48,237 nucleotides of DNA from Bacteroidia bacterium (GCA_025999255.1 BNXB01000006.1:1-48237), one strand, 5' to 3'. Counted from the stretch's first letter, positions 10,173-19,196 are shown. Numbers and translations are program-made. The notes: generated by a model not told the origin, from the letters alone.

Positions 10173-10180
10173 TACCTTTG
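10173..10180 (+). promoter_or_regulatory. Promoter -7 box for the mgtE leader
   Basis: TACCTTTG matches TAnnTTTG. No good TTTG lies 19-21 bases upstream (TTAG ends 22 bases before it), so the -33 element is weak. Transcription would start near 10187, about 58 bases before the leader peptide start and 165 bases before mgtE. Confidence 0.5.
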
Positions 10181-10244
10181 TGCGAATTTTAAAAATTCTC
10201 AAACCGGATGTTTGGGAGTTATATTAATTTAAAAATCAATAATT

Positions 10245-10301
10245 ATGGACGAAGGCCCGTATCCGAGTTACAGAAAAACAGAAGTATTAATCACTCTGTA
10301 A
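10245..10301 (+). CDS. Candidate mgtE leader peptide, 18 residues
   Basis: ATG at 10245 opens a short frame, MDEGPYPSYRKTEVLITL, ending with TAA at 10299-10301, 50 bases before mgtE. The start has two acidic residues at positions 2-3 and prolines at 5 and 7. This resembles the composition of the enterobacterial MgtL leader (acidic and proline codons right after the start), which destabilises ribosomes at low Mg2+. Its codons overlap one arm of two competing stems: 10268-10274 with 10295-10301, and 10279-10284 with 10306-10311. The peptide is inferred from position, composition and structure. I do not recognise it as a described leader. Confidence 0.5.
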   Translation: MDEGPYPSYRKTEVLITL

Positions 10302-10313
10302 GGGGCTTCTGCG

Positions 10314-10345
10314 GTCTTCTTACGGAGTAAATCCGTGAAGGAGAT
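10314..10345 (+). promoter_or_regulatory. Hairpin that masks the mgtE ribosome-binding site
   Basis: Bases 10314-10326 pair with 10332-10345 around the loop GTAAA. There are 13 pairs with a single bulged A at 10339 and three G-T wobbles. The 3' arm contains the whole Shine-Dalgarno AAGGAGA (10338-10344), which would be closed when the hairpin forms. The 5' arm contains CTTCT (10316-10320). The same word occurs at 10306-10310, and either copy can pair with AGAAG at 10280-10284 inside the leader peptide frame. That gives a simple switch between open and closed states. Confidence 0.6.
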
Positions 10346-10351
10346 TGCATT

Positions 10352-11734
10352 ATGAATGAAATTAAAATTCGTTTCCAACAATTGATTGAAGATAAAAGTT
10401 GGAAAACCGTCAAGCAAGAACTGGGTAACCTCGAACCGTTTCAGATAGCAGAGATTATAGGTAACCTGTTAAAATCCGATCAAATCATTTTATTTCGTCT
10501 TTTGTCGCTGGAAACGGCAAAAGAAACTTTTCAACACCTTTTCCACGATGAACAGGAAGGTATCATTGAAGGATTAGCTGCCAATGTCAACAAATTGACC
10601 GGGTTGTTAAACGATCTGGATCCCGATGATCGTACGGCTTTTTTTGAAGAATTACCCGGTACGGTGAGCCAACGTCTGATGCAAATGATGTCGCAGGAAG
10701 AACGGGAAATTACCACCCAATTGCTGGGTTATCCTAAAGACAGTATCGGACGTTTGATGACACCTGAATATGTGGCTGTAAAGCCTTATTTTACAGTACA
10801 ACAAGCATTGGATCATATCCGGAAATTCGGCCGGGATTCCGAAACCCTGAATGTAATTTATATTGTTGATGGTAACTGGAAATTGATCGATGACATACGT
10901 ATCAAGGAAGTTATCCTGGCATCTCCGGAACAAACTATTTCGGAAATATCCGATAATCGTTTTGTCTCTCTCAATGCATACGACGATCAGGAAGTTGCCG
11001 TTAAAGTATTTGCCGATCACGACCGGGTGGCTTTGCCGGTTACCGATACGGATGGTACGTTATTGGGTATTGTTACCGTCGATGATGTAATGGATGTGCA
11101 GGAAAAGGAAAGTACTGAGGATTTCCAAAAGTTTGGGGGTACGGAAGGGCTGGATTTGTCTTATACCAAAACTCCTTTATTTGAAATGGTAAAGAAACGG
11201 GCTGGTTGGCTTGTTATATTATTTTTAAGTGAGATGCTAACGGCGTCTGTTATGGGACATTTTGATGTTGAAATATCAAAAGCTGTGGTGCTTGCCTTGT
11301 TTGTCCCACTGATTATATCAAGTGGTGGAAATTCGGGCTCACAAGCCGCCAGTCTTATCATCCGTTCCCTTGCACTAGGGGAGTTGAGACTGAAAAATTG
11401 GTGGTATGTGATGAGAAAAGAAATTTTTTCCGGTTTGCTTTTGGGATCTGTACTTGGATTCATCGGATTTATACGGATATTTATCTGGCAGGAAACCGGA
11501 CTTTACGATTATGGTGAATATTGGTTCTGGATTGGTATCAGTGTTTCTGTTTCTTTGATTTTTATTGTGTTATGGGGAACCTTCTCCGGCTCAATGATCC
11601 CATTCCTGTTGAAGAAAATAGGATTGGATCCGGCTACGGCCTCCGCTCCTTTTGTTGCAACTCTTGTCGATGTTACGGGATTAATTATCTATTTTACAAT
11701 AGCAGCATTGTTTCTGAGCGGGAAGTTGCTTTGA
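10352..11734 (+). CDS. mgtE: Magnesium transporter MgtE
   Basis: This 460-residue inner-membrane Mg2+ channel has the standard MgtE order. An N-terminal superhelical domain (about 1-125, with LDPDDRTAFFEELPG) is followed by two CBS domains (about 130-255, with GRLMTPEYVAV and LLGIVTVDDVMDV). The pore domain of five membrane helices fills about 285-460 and includes the conserved SGGNSGSQAASLIIRSLA. In known MgtE proteins Mg2+ bound between the cytosolic domains closes the pore. The start has a strong Shine-Dalgarno AAGGAG 8 bases upstream, unusual among its neighbours, and this site lies in a hairpin behind a leader peptide frame. Length is normal. Confidence 0.96.
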   Translation: MNEIKIRFQQLIEDKSWKTVKQELGNLEPFQIAEIIGNLLKSDQIILFRLLSLETAKETFQHLFHDEQEGIIEGLAANVNKLTGLLNDLDPDDRTAFFEELPGTVSQRLMQMMSQEEREITTQLLGYPKDSIGRLMTPEYVAVKPYFTVQQALDHIRKFGRDSETLNVIYIVDGNWKLIDDIRIKEVILASPEQTISEISDNRFVSLNAYDDQEVAVKVFADHDRVALPVTDTDGTLLGIVTVDDVMDVQEKESTEDFQKFGGTEGLDLSYTKTPLFEMVKKRAGWLVILFLSEMLTASVMGHFDVEISKAVVLALFVPLIISSGGNSGSQAASLIIRSLALGELRLKNWWYVMRKEIFSGLLLGSVLGFIGFIRIFIWQETGLYDYGEYWFWIGISVSVSLIFIVLWGTFSGSMIPFLLKKIGLDPATASAPFVATLVDVTGLIIYFTIAALFLSGKLL

Positions 11735-11765
11735 AACAACAACAAGAAAAAAAATCACATTTTTT

Positions 11766-11797
11766 TTTGCAGGAACCAAATATTCACTGTATCTTTG
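11766..11797 (+). promoter_or_regulatory. Promoter of tRNA-Asp
   Basis: TTTG (11766-11769), a 20-base spacer and TATCTTTG (11790-11797) form a full Bacteroides-type promoter. It starts transcription about 30 bases before the mature tRNA. Confidence 0.7.
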
Positions 11798-11835
11798 CAT
11801 CGCATTTGAGAAAAATGCAAGAAAAAGAGGAGTTT

Positions 11836-11909
11836 GGTGTGGTAGTTCAGTTGGTTAGAATACCTGCCTGTCACGCAGGGGGTCGCGGGTTCGAGTCCCG
11901 TCCATACCG
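11836..11909 (+). tRNA. tRNA-Asp (anticodon GTC)
   Basis: The 74-base sequence folds into a complete cloverleaf. The acceptor stem GGTGTGG pairs with CCATACC with one G-T pair. The D loop contains AGTTCAGTTGGTTAGA. The anticodon stem is CCTGC/GCAGG, with loop CTGTCAC and GTC at 11870-11872. The T arm is CGGGTTCGAGTCCCG and the discriminator base is G at 11909. The CCA end is not encoded (CA follows). Confidence 0.97.
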
Positions 11910-11912
11910 CAG

Positions 11913-11951
11913 AAACGCTTGATAAATCATTGATTATCAAGCGTTTTCTTT
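11913..11951 (+). terminator. Rho-independent terminator after tRNA-Asp
   Basis: AAACGCTTGATAA (11913-11925) and TTATCAAGCGTTT (11934-11946) form a 13-bp perfect stem with an 8-base loop. It is followed by T-rich sequence TCTTTTTG. Confidence 0.85.
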
Positions 11952-12033
11952 TTGTTGTATTGCGTTTGTGTTGCAAATACACCCAATCCGCCTCTCTGTT
12001 TCCCTTTGGCGAAGTATTGTCAACTATCCTAAA

Positions 12034-12221
12034 TTATGGGAAATAACTGTCTGTTATAAACAGGTTAGACGATATACCCATGACTAATTTCAAATCTCGT
12101 AACCGCTGTATTTCCGTTTCGCTTACCGGCATTTTTTTCTGAACTTTATCCAATGCAATTACATCGTCTAAACTTAATTCGGGATGCTCAATATCCTGTT
12201 TAATTCATGTTCTGAAACCAT
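12034..12221 (-). pseudogene. C-terminal remnant of an AlbA_2-type ATP-binding protein
   Basis: On the minus strand the frame from about 12204 to the stop at 12034-12036 reads about 55 residues with the stretches EHPELSLDDVIALDKVQ, KKMPVSETEIQRLRDLKLV and SSNLFIT. This resembles the C-terminal tail of large AlbA_2 (divergent AAA-4, RecG-related) ATP-binding proteins common in Bacteroidota. A start at 12221 (MVSEHELN) is in another frame, so at least one frameshift and loss of the N-terminal domains are needed. It sits just past the tRNA-Asp terminator, a usual place for integration scars. Family assignment is from memory of the tail pattern. Confidence 0.45.
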
Positions 12222-12229
12222 ACGGTTGA

Positions 12230-12575
12230 ATTTTCCTGCAAAAGTACGCAATTATCCTTATTCACACAAGCCTTATTTCCTTGCCGGTCACCTGTCCGCT
12301 TCCTCCATTTTTGCTATCAAAACCCTTTTTAGCCTGTCGAGAAATGCCGTTCGGTCGCCTTTCGTGCGATTTTTGATATTCTCGGCCAAGTTCTACTTGG
12401 CTGCCAGGTATGAACAAGCGCATTAGTGCGTCGAGCAAGTAGGACATAATCATTACACCTGCATTATAAATTGTCCTGACTGATTTTCAAATTTTCTTCG
12501 GCTGATGAAATGGATTTTTTTGCAAGCCAATTTGATCACCGACTAGTTTTTCTCCCGATTCTTTTTTTTGGAAAA
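12230..12575. other. Non-coding or degenerate stretch between tRNA-Asp debris and GH43
   Basis: Open frames exist on both strands (minus 12262-12453, plus 12184-12426), but neither shows a family I recognise. A short hairpin GCCAAGT-TCT-ACTTGGC lies at 12385-12401. Base composition is more balanced than in ordinary intergenic DNA here, so it is probably a decayed gene or repeat-derived sequence. Confidence 0.4.
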
Positions 12576-13514
12576 CTATTCATCAAGCGTTTGTACAACT
12601 TTTTGTATGCTCCCATCCGGATTAAAATACAATTTATCTGCACAAATCGACCTTAAATTTCCTCTTCCGGACAGAATACTGTTATGATAAAAAGCATACC
12701 ATTGTCCTTTGTATTCCACAACGGAACCATGACTGGTATCACAATCCGTCGGATCTAAATAGATGCCGCGGTAAGTCCATGGGCCTAAGGGATTTTTGCT
12801 TGTTGCATAGTTGAGGCGATTGGCTCCTCTTCCATTGGGTCTATAATTGTCTGAATAGGTAAGATAGTAAATCCCATTTCGTTTAAATACCCAGGTCGCT
12901 TCGTGAAAATCTTTCAAACCTTCCATAAAAGTTAATGGTTCGGCTAATTCTATCATATTATCTTTCAGCTTCGCACCTGCACAACGACCGCCGCCGCCAT
13001 AATAAAAATAGGCCTGTCCGTCATCATCCATAAAGACACATGGGTCAATCATTGCATAATTATCGTTTCCCAGATCAAGATATCCTTGCGCCGTAAAATC
13101 ACCGGCTGGTTTTTTACTGGTTGCTATCCCTACTTTCCAAGTCTTATTCCACTCTGTTCCGCTTGGGTGAGGAAAATAAAAATAATAGTTTCCGTCTTTG
13201 TAAGCACAATCCGGCGCCCACATAAATCCGCCTTCGGGTCTTCCCCAGGGCACTTGCGAAGCGCGAAGGATTTCTCCGTGATCGGTCCATGTTACCATAT
13301 CATCCGTAGAGAATACATGGTACTGATCCATTCGATCGCAGCCTTTGGGCGGATCAATATCATGAGAAGCATAGACATAGAGACGACCGTCTTCCCATAC
13401 ATGGGCCGAAGGATCGGCCGTATAGAGGTGACGAACGAAGGGATTGTTCTGAGCAGCGCTAAATTGTATTACTGCAAATAAAATGATGACAGTTGAAAAA
13501 ATTCGTGTTGTCAT
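12576..13514 (-). CDS. Exported GH43 glycosidase (arabinofuranosidase/xylosidase type)
   Basis: This 312-residue protein has a signal peptide (about 1-21, ending FSAAQ) and a single five-bladed GH43 propeller. The catalytic set is visible: general base D34 in YTADPSAHVW, pKa modulator D157 in MIDPCVFMDDDG, and general acid E205 in FHEATWVF. GH43 enzymes release arabinofuranose or xylose by inversion. The protein stops soon after the propeller, so it lacks the C-terminal carbohydrate-binding or beta-sandwich module found in many relatives. It is the last gene of the minus-strand PUL series, 14 bp after the GH31 gene. Specificity between arabinose and xylose cannot be told from sequence alone. 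Confidence 0.88.
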   Translation of the reverse strand: MTTRIFSTVIILFAVIQFSAAQNNPFVRHLYTADPSAHVWEDGRLYVYASHDIDPPKGCDRMDQYHVFSTDDMVTWTDHGEILRASQVPWGRPEGGFMWAPDCAYKDGNYYFYFPHPSGTEWNKTWKVGIATSKKPAGDFTAQGYLDLGNDNYAMIDPCVFMDDDGQAYFYYGGGGRCAGAKLKDNMIELAEPLTFMEGLKDFHEATWVFKRNGIYYLTYSDNYRPNGRGANRLNYATSKNPLGPWTYRGIYLDPTDCDTSHGSVVEYKGQWYAFYHNSILSGRGNLRSICADKLYFNPDGSIQKVVQTLDE

Positions 13515-13528
13515 AATAAAAAATTTAT

Positions 13529-15826
13529 TTATAATTTGATTTTCTGTTTATTTCCATCGTATCGAACATACTTTTTCACCGGGATAGAACACAGGTCTTT
13601 GTATTTGCCTTCAACGAGAATAATTTGAAATTCCTGCACTTTTTCTTTACCATAATTTCCTGTTTGTGAATCAATAAGCAACTCATTCTTTTTATCATCC
13701 CAGGAAAAAGGAATATATGCAAATTGATTTTGTTTGTAATCGAACGATTCCCCATCGTCTTTATAAAGTTCAAAATGACCGTCACTTCCCTTATAAATGT
13801 AAATCTTCATCGGAGCATCCGGTTTGTTCGTTTTACTGTCATCCAAATAGCTTGGAATAATCGCGCCTGATTTTACATACAAAGGAATTTTATCCTTGGG
13901 AGCATCGACAATCATGCGTTGACCTCCATGATAGGCTTCCCCTGTCCAAAAATCAATCCATTGGCATCCTTTGGGCAAATAGACTTCCCGGCTGACCTCT
14001 CCGGCATTCAATACGGGACAAACCAAAAGCGACTGACCCAGCATAAACTGATTTTTACAATCCAACACCGCTTTATCTTCCTGAAAATCAAATGCCAGCA
14101 GACGCATCGGCGTGTAATTTTTATGAGTTACATCGCCTGCAAGCGTATAGATATAGGGCATTAAAGTATATCTTAATTGGATATATTTCTTGCAAATTCC
14201 CTGTACTTCTTTTCCATACGCCCACAATTCATTCGGGGCTTTGGTATCACCGGGATAACGACGGCCATGAGAGCGAAAAACAGGACAAAAAGCGCCGTAT
14301 TCAAACCAACGTGTGAATAATTCGCGATATGCTTCATTTTCTGGGTCTCCGCCCTGATAACCGCCAATATCGGTAGTCCAGTAAGGAATGCCTGTGGCTG
14401 TAAAATTTAATCCGGCAGTGAGCTGTTTTTGTAATTCATCGAATGTGGTAGGGATATCACCCGACCAGATAGCGGCTCCGGTTCTTTGTTGGGATGCCCA
14501 TGCACAGCGGGTAAGAATATAAGGTCGTTTGCCGGGATATAATTTCACTAAATTGTCATAGAAATTTTCAACATGCAGCAAGGGATATACGTTTCTGACG
14601 GTTAGCGCCGGACCGGCAAAAGTATGCGTAGGAAGAAACGAATTGACTTGATCCGGCTCCGGACCATCCAGAAACCAGCCGTCTAAGCCTGTTTGTACCA
14701 GCGGAAGAACTTGTTTCCAATAGATTTTTCTTGCCTCCGGATTAAATACATCATAAATAATTCCATCCAGTGCTTTGGCTCCTTCAATCAACAATCCTTT
14801 GGATTCAAGTTCTTCATAGTGAGACGTTCCTTTTTTGAACGTCGGCCAAACGGTAATCACTGCTTTCGTTTGATATTTATCATGTAATGTTTTTAACATG
14901 CCTTGAGGGTCAGGAAAGATGGTTTCATCAAATTGATGAGAACCTGTGCCGTATTTCTGCCAATAAAAATAATCAATGAAAATGGAGCTCATCGCAATAT
15001 CTTCTTCCTGCATTCTCTGAGCAATACTCAGTACTTCCTCTTGTGTGGCATATTTATTGCGACTCTGGTGGAAACCAAGCGACCAGTAAGGAATCATCGG
15101 AGCTTCGCCTGTTAACCGGCGATAAGAGGCAATAAGCGCATCCAAGGTATTGCCTGCAAACAAATAATAGTCTATTTTATTTCCAAAGTCGGAAGTAAAA
15201 CTCATACCCTTCGTGTTGTCTTCAAAGAGGGTACGGGAAGGGTTATCCCAAAACAAACCCCAACCGGCTGTTGAATAAATGACCGGTACGGCGGCTTGTG
15301 TGTTGAATTGTATCAGTTCGCGGGTTTTTCCGCGTAAGTTTAAGGCATTGTCCCTGAATTGTCCCAAGCCATACAGGGCTTCTTCGGAAGAAAGTTGGAA
15401 TATACTGCGTGGAATGACCGAATCTTCTCTCGCCACTTCTCTTTTATTGGCAGCCTCTCTTAGCAATAATTTATTTTCGGGATTATAAAAACTGTAATTT
15501 CCCGTAAATTTGTGTAATACAAATTTATATTGGCTGGTAGCCAGTATTAAATCCTGTTCATTTTCTTCCACCGTAAAATCAGCCGAAGGTAATTCTTTTA
15601 CAACGGCATAGCTGCTTTTTTCATCTTTTGAATGGATAGGAGTCAGTTTGTAATGCAAGGTTCCGAATGGATAGGGTTTTAGAGACAGTAAACCCTCCAC
15701 GGTTTCGACGACTAAAACATCGTTTTTCTTTTCCCACGAATTGACATAGATATCCCAATAATTTTGAGATTTTCCTTCACAGATGCCGATCACCAAAAAG
15801 CAAATTATAAAAACATATTTATTCAT
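13529..15826 (-). CDS. Exported GH31 alpha-glycosidase, alpha-xylosidase-like
   Basis: This 765-residue protein has a short signal peptide (about 1-20), an N-terminal beta-sandwich, a TIM barrel and C-terminal beta domains. The GH31 nucleophile is D387 in WFLDGPEPD and the acid/base is probably D457 in WSGDIPTTF. The YGLGQFRDNALNLRGK block near 152-167 is typical of the alpha-xylosidase-like part of the family. GH31 enzymes retain configuration and act on terminal alpha-xylose or alpha-glucose. Neighbours on both sides are exported glycosidases separated by 10-14 bp, so it belongs to the same operon. Alpha-glucosidase activity remains possible. Confidence 0.88.
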   Translation of the reverse strand: MNKYVFIICFLVIGICEGKSQNYWDIYVNSWEKKNDVLVVETVEGLLSLKPYPFGTLHYKLTPIHSKDEKSSYAVVKELPSADFTVEENEQDLILATSQYKFVLHKFTGNYSFYNPENKLLLREAANKREVAREDSVIPRSIFQLSSEEALYGLGQFRDNALNLRGKTRELIQFNTQAAVPVIYSTAGWGLFWDNPSRTLFEDNTKGMSFTSDFGNKIDYYLFAGNTLDALIASYRRLTGEAPMIPYWSLGFHQSRNKYATQEEVLSIAQRMQEEDIAMSSIFIDYFYWQKYGTGSHQFDETIFPDPQGMLKTLHDKYQTKAVITVWPTFKKGTSHYEELESKGLLIEGAKALDGIIYDVFNPEARKIYWKQVLPLVQTGLDGWFLDGPEPDQVNSFLPTHTFAGPALTVRNVYPLLHVENFYDNLVKLYPGKRPYILTRCAWASQQRTGAAIWSGDIPTTFDELQKQLTAGLNFTATGIPYWTTDIGGYQGGDPENEAYRELFTRWFEYGAFCPVFRSHGRRYPGDTKAPNELWAYGKEVQGICKKYIQLRYTLMPYIYTLAGDVTHKNYTPMRLLAFDFQEDKAVLDCKNQFMLGQSLLVCPVLNAGEVSREVYLPKGCQWIDFWTGEAYHGGQRMIVDAPKDKIPLYVKSGAIIPSYLDDSKTNKPDAPMKIYIYKGSDGHFELYKDDGESFDYKQNQFAYIPFSWDDKKNELLIDSQTGNYGKEKVQEFQIILVEGKYKDLCSIPVKKYVRYDGNKQKIKL

Positions 15827-15836
15827 CTTGTAAAAT

Positions 15837-17729
15837 TTATTTATTCATAAAATAACCTTCTTCAATCAAGCTGATAAATCCGAGTAACGCTCCCCAGTGA
15901 TAGAATTTATCACTTCTCGGAGTGTCGTCGCCCACCCCGGTAGTTGCATTATAATTTTCGAAAACATATCCGTTCGATATCCAGCTTTTCATCAGCAGGT
16001 TTTTCGATTTTTCCGCTAACGATTGCCTGACATTTTCCAAATCATAGTTTCTCAAACCCAAGTAAACGAGAAAATTCAAAGGCGCCCAGATTCTACCTCT
16101 CCAATAAATATTGTCTTTGAAAAACGGGTCGTTTCGCGGGGTAGCGGGAATCACCCATTCTCCCCAAAATTCATCCGGATTAAGCAAGTGCTCATTGAGC
16201 ATTCTGGATGTCTGCTCCTGATTAGGAGCTTTGGCTAACAGCGGATAAAAATTAGTCGGAGAAGTTCTCGAATCAAGCAATCCGGTATCCGTATGTCTGT
16301 TGTAATAAAACCCTTTTTCATCATCCCATAACGCCTGCAAATTTTTGCGGTATTCTTTTTCTCTTTTCCGCAACTCTTTTGCCTCTTTTTTCCTTCCTAA
16401 TTCTTCGGCAATATTTGCCAGATAATCACAATCCATTACGTATAAAGAGGATAATCCCACATCATTGAGAAGCATCAGATGACGCTTTTTGTCAAATTTT
16501 ATTTTATCGTACATCGGAGAATTATCCAATCCGGACTCTAACGCGGCGCAATATAATTCATTAATTCCTCCGCTTTCCCGGGCATGATAGGTTACTTTTT
16601 CATACGGACTACTTCCCCAGCATAACAGTCCGTCTATCTTCCGGTTGTTGTCCCACCACCTGTTCCAAGTGAGCAGTTTATCGTAAAGAAGTTCGAGCAG
16701 CCATTTTTCTTTGTACTTTTTATAAACAGTCCACACAGCCAGGGAACCAACGGGAGGTTGGGAGCGGTCCCTCGATTTGAGGTCATTTCCGGAGTAGAAA
16801 TTCGGGACAAATCCCATTTCTGTGATTGAGTTTGTAATTTCTATTAGGTTGGCATAAGCCAACTCCTTATTATCTACGGCAAGCATCATGCCTGCAAAAT
16901 AGGTATCCCAGCAAAACAAAACGAATCCGCCGAATTCGGGATGATGGCTCCATCCGACATTCCAATTCCGGCTTACAGGCGTTATTACTTTTCGAATAGA
17001 AGGGTCATAAATATTATCCCAAGCCAATACACTTTGCATCGCGTTGTATAACTCACAGCTTGTTCCGTATTTATTGCGGTTTTCCCGAATAAAAGCCTCT
17101 TCTTTTTCCTTGATATATTTCTGAGCTTCCCGAATGGTCAGGTCTTCGTTGCAACAGATGGCTACAGGCCGGTTTATCGACATGATTATTTCTTCGTCAT
17201 TTGTTCCGAGAAAATCTCCCTTTATCAGCGCATGGATATGAATATCGAAACCGGCCGGAGACAGGGTAAACCGAGTAGTGTCTAACTTTATCCGGTTCGC
17301 CCTTTGCCAAAGGGATTTCGGTATAATGTGCAACTTCCCCTCTTGCCGGTTGCCTTCTAAAGGACTTATCAGTATCACATTTTTCAAGCCGTCCGAAGCG
17401 CTCTGCACCCGAAGTTTATGACCTTTCCATTCCAATGACACATCCGTATAACTCCCGTCGTAGGCATGCGCCCCCGGATGCATCAGCGGTTGTCCGCCGA
17501 TACGGAAGGTATTAATCCGATTACCCTCATTGTCTGTGAGGTTCAGTTCTATTGCGGCGCCATAGGGAAGCAACACTTGAGTTAAGACACTTCTTGTATC
17601 CCAAGTATTCCAGCCTGCAGCTAATTTCTGTTGCAGTTTTTGATATTGTTGCTCAGAGTTTATCTGGGCATTTATATTGAAACAGGCAACAGTATATAGG
17701 ATCAGTAGCAGTATTCTGTCTATCTTCAT
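15837..17729 (-). CDS. Exported (alpha/alpha)6-barrel glycosidase, MGH1/GH63-like
   Basis: This 630-residue protein has a signal peptide (about 1-22), an N-terminal beta-sandwich and a C-terminal (alpha/alpha)6 barrel. Barrel motifs of the GH63/GH37/mannosylglycerate-hydrolase-like group are present. They are GGFVLFCWDTYFAG with a candidate acid D275, the Trp/Arg-rich YWRGRIWAPLNFLVYLGL near 540-560, and HWGALLGF close to the end. Proteins of this group cut alpha-glucosidic or alpha-mannosidic bonds, and many in PULs are uncharacterised. It sits between GH31 and GH30 genes. The fold call is fairly firm but the substrate is unknown. Confidence 0.75.
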   Translation of the reverse strand: MKIDRILLLILYTVACFNINAQINSEQQYQKLQQKLAAGWNTWDTRSVLTQVLLPYGAAIELNLTDNEGNRINTFRIGGQPLMHPGAHAYDGSYTDVSLEWKGHKLRVQSASDGLKNVILISPLEGNRQEGKLHIIPKSLWQRANRIKLDTTRFTLSPAGFDIHIHALIKGDFLGTNDEEIIMSINRPVAICCNEDLTIREAQKYIKEKEEAFIRENRNKYGTSCELYNAMQSVLAWDNIYDPSIRKVITPVSRNWNVGWSHHPEFGGFVLFCWDTYFAGMMLAVDNKELAYANLIEITNSITEMGFVPNFYSGNDLKSRDRSQPPVGSLAVWTVYKKYKEKWLLELLYDKLLTWNRWWDNNRKIDGLLCWGSSPYEKVTYHARESGGINELYCAALESGLDNSPMYDKIKFDKKRHLMLLNDVGLSSLYVMDCDYLANIAEELGRKKEAKELRKREKEYRKNLQALWDDEKGFYYNRHTDTGLLDSRTSPTNFYPLLAKAPNQEQTSRMLNEHLLNPDEFWGEWVIPATPRNDPFFKDNIYWRGRIWAPLNFLVYLGLRNYDLENVRQSLAEKSKNLLMKSWISNGYVFENYNATTGVGDDTPRSDKFYHWGALLGFISLIEEGYFMNK

Positions 17730-17746
17730 ATATTATTGAATTATTA

Positions 17747-19159
17747 TCAGAATCGAATTGTATTAAAAGACTTTGCTTTCATATTCAGATTTATCTGCTT
17801 ATTGTTATAACTGATCTTAATATTCTTTTCTACTTCTTCTTTGTTTACAACAATTACTACGATTTTTCCATCCGGATTGACAAAAGCCAAATGATTGTTC
17901 TGTTCATTGGTTTTTAAGCGATAGGATCCGGGCGTTACATAGGCGCTAAGGTGTTTCATTACATAATATTCGGGATTATAGGTAACTTTGCCCGTCGCTT
18001 TTTCTATTGATACCATTGAATTTTGCTTCCAGCCCCAGGAGCTAAGTCCCGTGTGATCAAGCACTATGTTCCAATACGTATAAACATTAGCCCCATTTGT
18101 AAGATAATGATTGATCAACCCCCAGGTATATTCCGCATAACCCCAGTCATTATTTCCGTTTCCGCATTCCGATTCTGTTTGTATAAGTTTCAGATCGGGA
18201 TATTCTTTATGTATGTATGGAATTGACTCCTTTCCCGACCATTGAAATCCTACACCTTTAATGTATTTTCTTGCTTTTTCATCCTTTAAAGCAGTTCGGA
18301 AGTAGTCCGGGAATCGGGTATTAATCGTACCGAAGAATATTTCCGTTTCAAGATTCTCCGCTTCGAATTTAGGTCCGAGATATTCTCCGATGAAATAACT
18401 CAGATCTTCCGGGCGCCATTTACAACTTGGAAATTTTTGATTTGAACAGGGCTCGTTCTGTACATGAACCGCTTCAATCTTTATTCCTTCCGCTTCGTAG
18501 GCTTTTACGAATTTGGCGAAATAAAGGGCATAAGCTTCCAGATAACCCTTCAACATTTTGAATCCGGTCGCGTATTCGGTATTTGCCTGCTCTCGTGCAA
18601 GTCCGTTGTAATCGCGTCCTTTTTCGTCCATACTGCCCGCATAGTGATTATTTGTTTTCATCCATGCCGGTGGCGACCAGGGGGAAGCCCATATCCGGAA
18701 TGAAGGATTTAGTTTCTGCGCAGCTTTTATGTAGGGAATAAGGATATAGCGATCCCTGTGAATATTGAAATTAACCATTTTGAAATCTTCCGCAACATCA
18801 TTGAATGAGTAAAAGCTCAATCCATAATCACTGGCGCCCATCGGCATCCTGTTGATGGTAAAGTTCGCTTCTGCCGGACTGAATATGTTTTCCAGCACCT
18901 GGTTACGTTCTTTTTCGGGAAGCGACATCAATGCATCCCAACCCATTTCATTGAAGCAACCGCCGAAACCATCTATCAATTGCATTTTTTCATCTGTTAT
19001 TTTTATATCGCTATCTTCAGTGGTCTCATTTACCAGATTAATTTTATTCCCTTTTTGCCATTGTTTTTCTATGGTACTGTATATCCATTCTACCTGCTGT
19101 GCGTATGACGAATTTGCCGCTGCGAGTATCACCAAAATCGAAATGAGTATCTTTTTCAT
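17747..19159 (-). CDS. Exported GH30 glycosidase
   Basis: This 470-residue protein begins with a signal peptide (about 1-20) and has the GH30 TIM barrel plus a side beta domain. The acid/base is E236 in HVQNEPCSNQ and the nucleophile is E329 in the QTESECGNG motif. GFGGCFNEMGWDAL near 64-77 and RIWASPWSPPAWMK near 155-168 are standard GH30 blocks. GH30 members include beta-glucosidases, beta-1,6-glucanases, beta-xylosidases and beta-fucosidases, acting with retention. The ATGKVTYNPEYYVMKHLSAYVTPGS region is the usual domain link. It is part of the PUL enzyme series. The exact substrate is not shown by the sequence. Confidence 0.9.
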   Translation of the reverse strand: MKKILISILVILAAANSSYAQQVEWIYSTIEKQWQKGNKINLVNETTEDSDIKITDEKMQLIDGFGGCFNEMGWDALMSLPEKERNQVLENIFSPAEANFTINRMPMGASDYGLSFYSFNDVAEDFKMVNFNIHRDRYILIPYIKAAQKLNPSFRIWASPWSPPAWMKTNNHYAGSMDEKGRDYNGLAREQANTEYATGFKMLKGYLEAYALYFAKFVKAYEAEGIKIEAVHVQNEPCSNQKFPSCKWRPEDLSYFIGEYLGPKFEAENLETEIFFGTINTRFPDYFRTALKDEKARKYIKGVGFQWSGKESIPYIHKEYPDLKLIQTESECGNGNNDWGYAEYTWGLINHYLTNGANVYTYWNIVLDHTGLSSWGWKQNSMVSIEKATGKVTYNPEYYVMKHLSAYVTPGSYRLKTNEQNNHLAFVNPDGKIVVIVVNKEEVEKNIKISYNNKQINLNMKAKSFNTIRF

Positions 19160-19196
19160 GGTTGTATTTAATTAGTTTGATATCTTTACGTTCAAT

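Noticed and set aside
10187..10351. M-box (ykoK) Mg2+ riboswitch ahead of mgtE
   Set aside because: The leader is short and I could not find the M-box core. The leader peptide plus Shine-Dalgarno hairpin explains the visible structure better.
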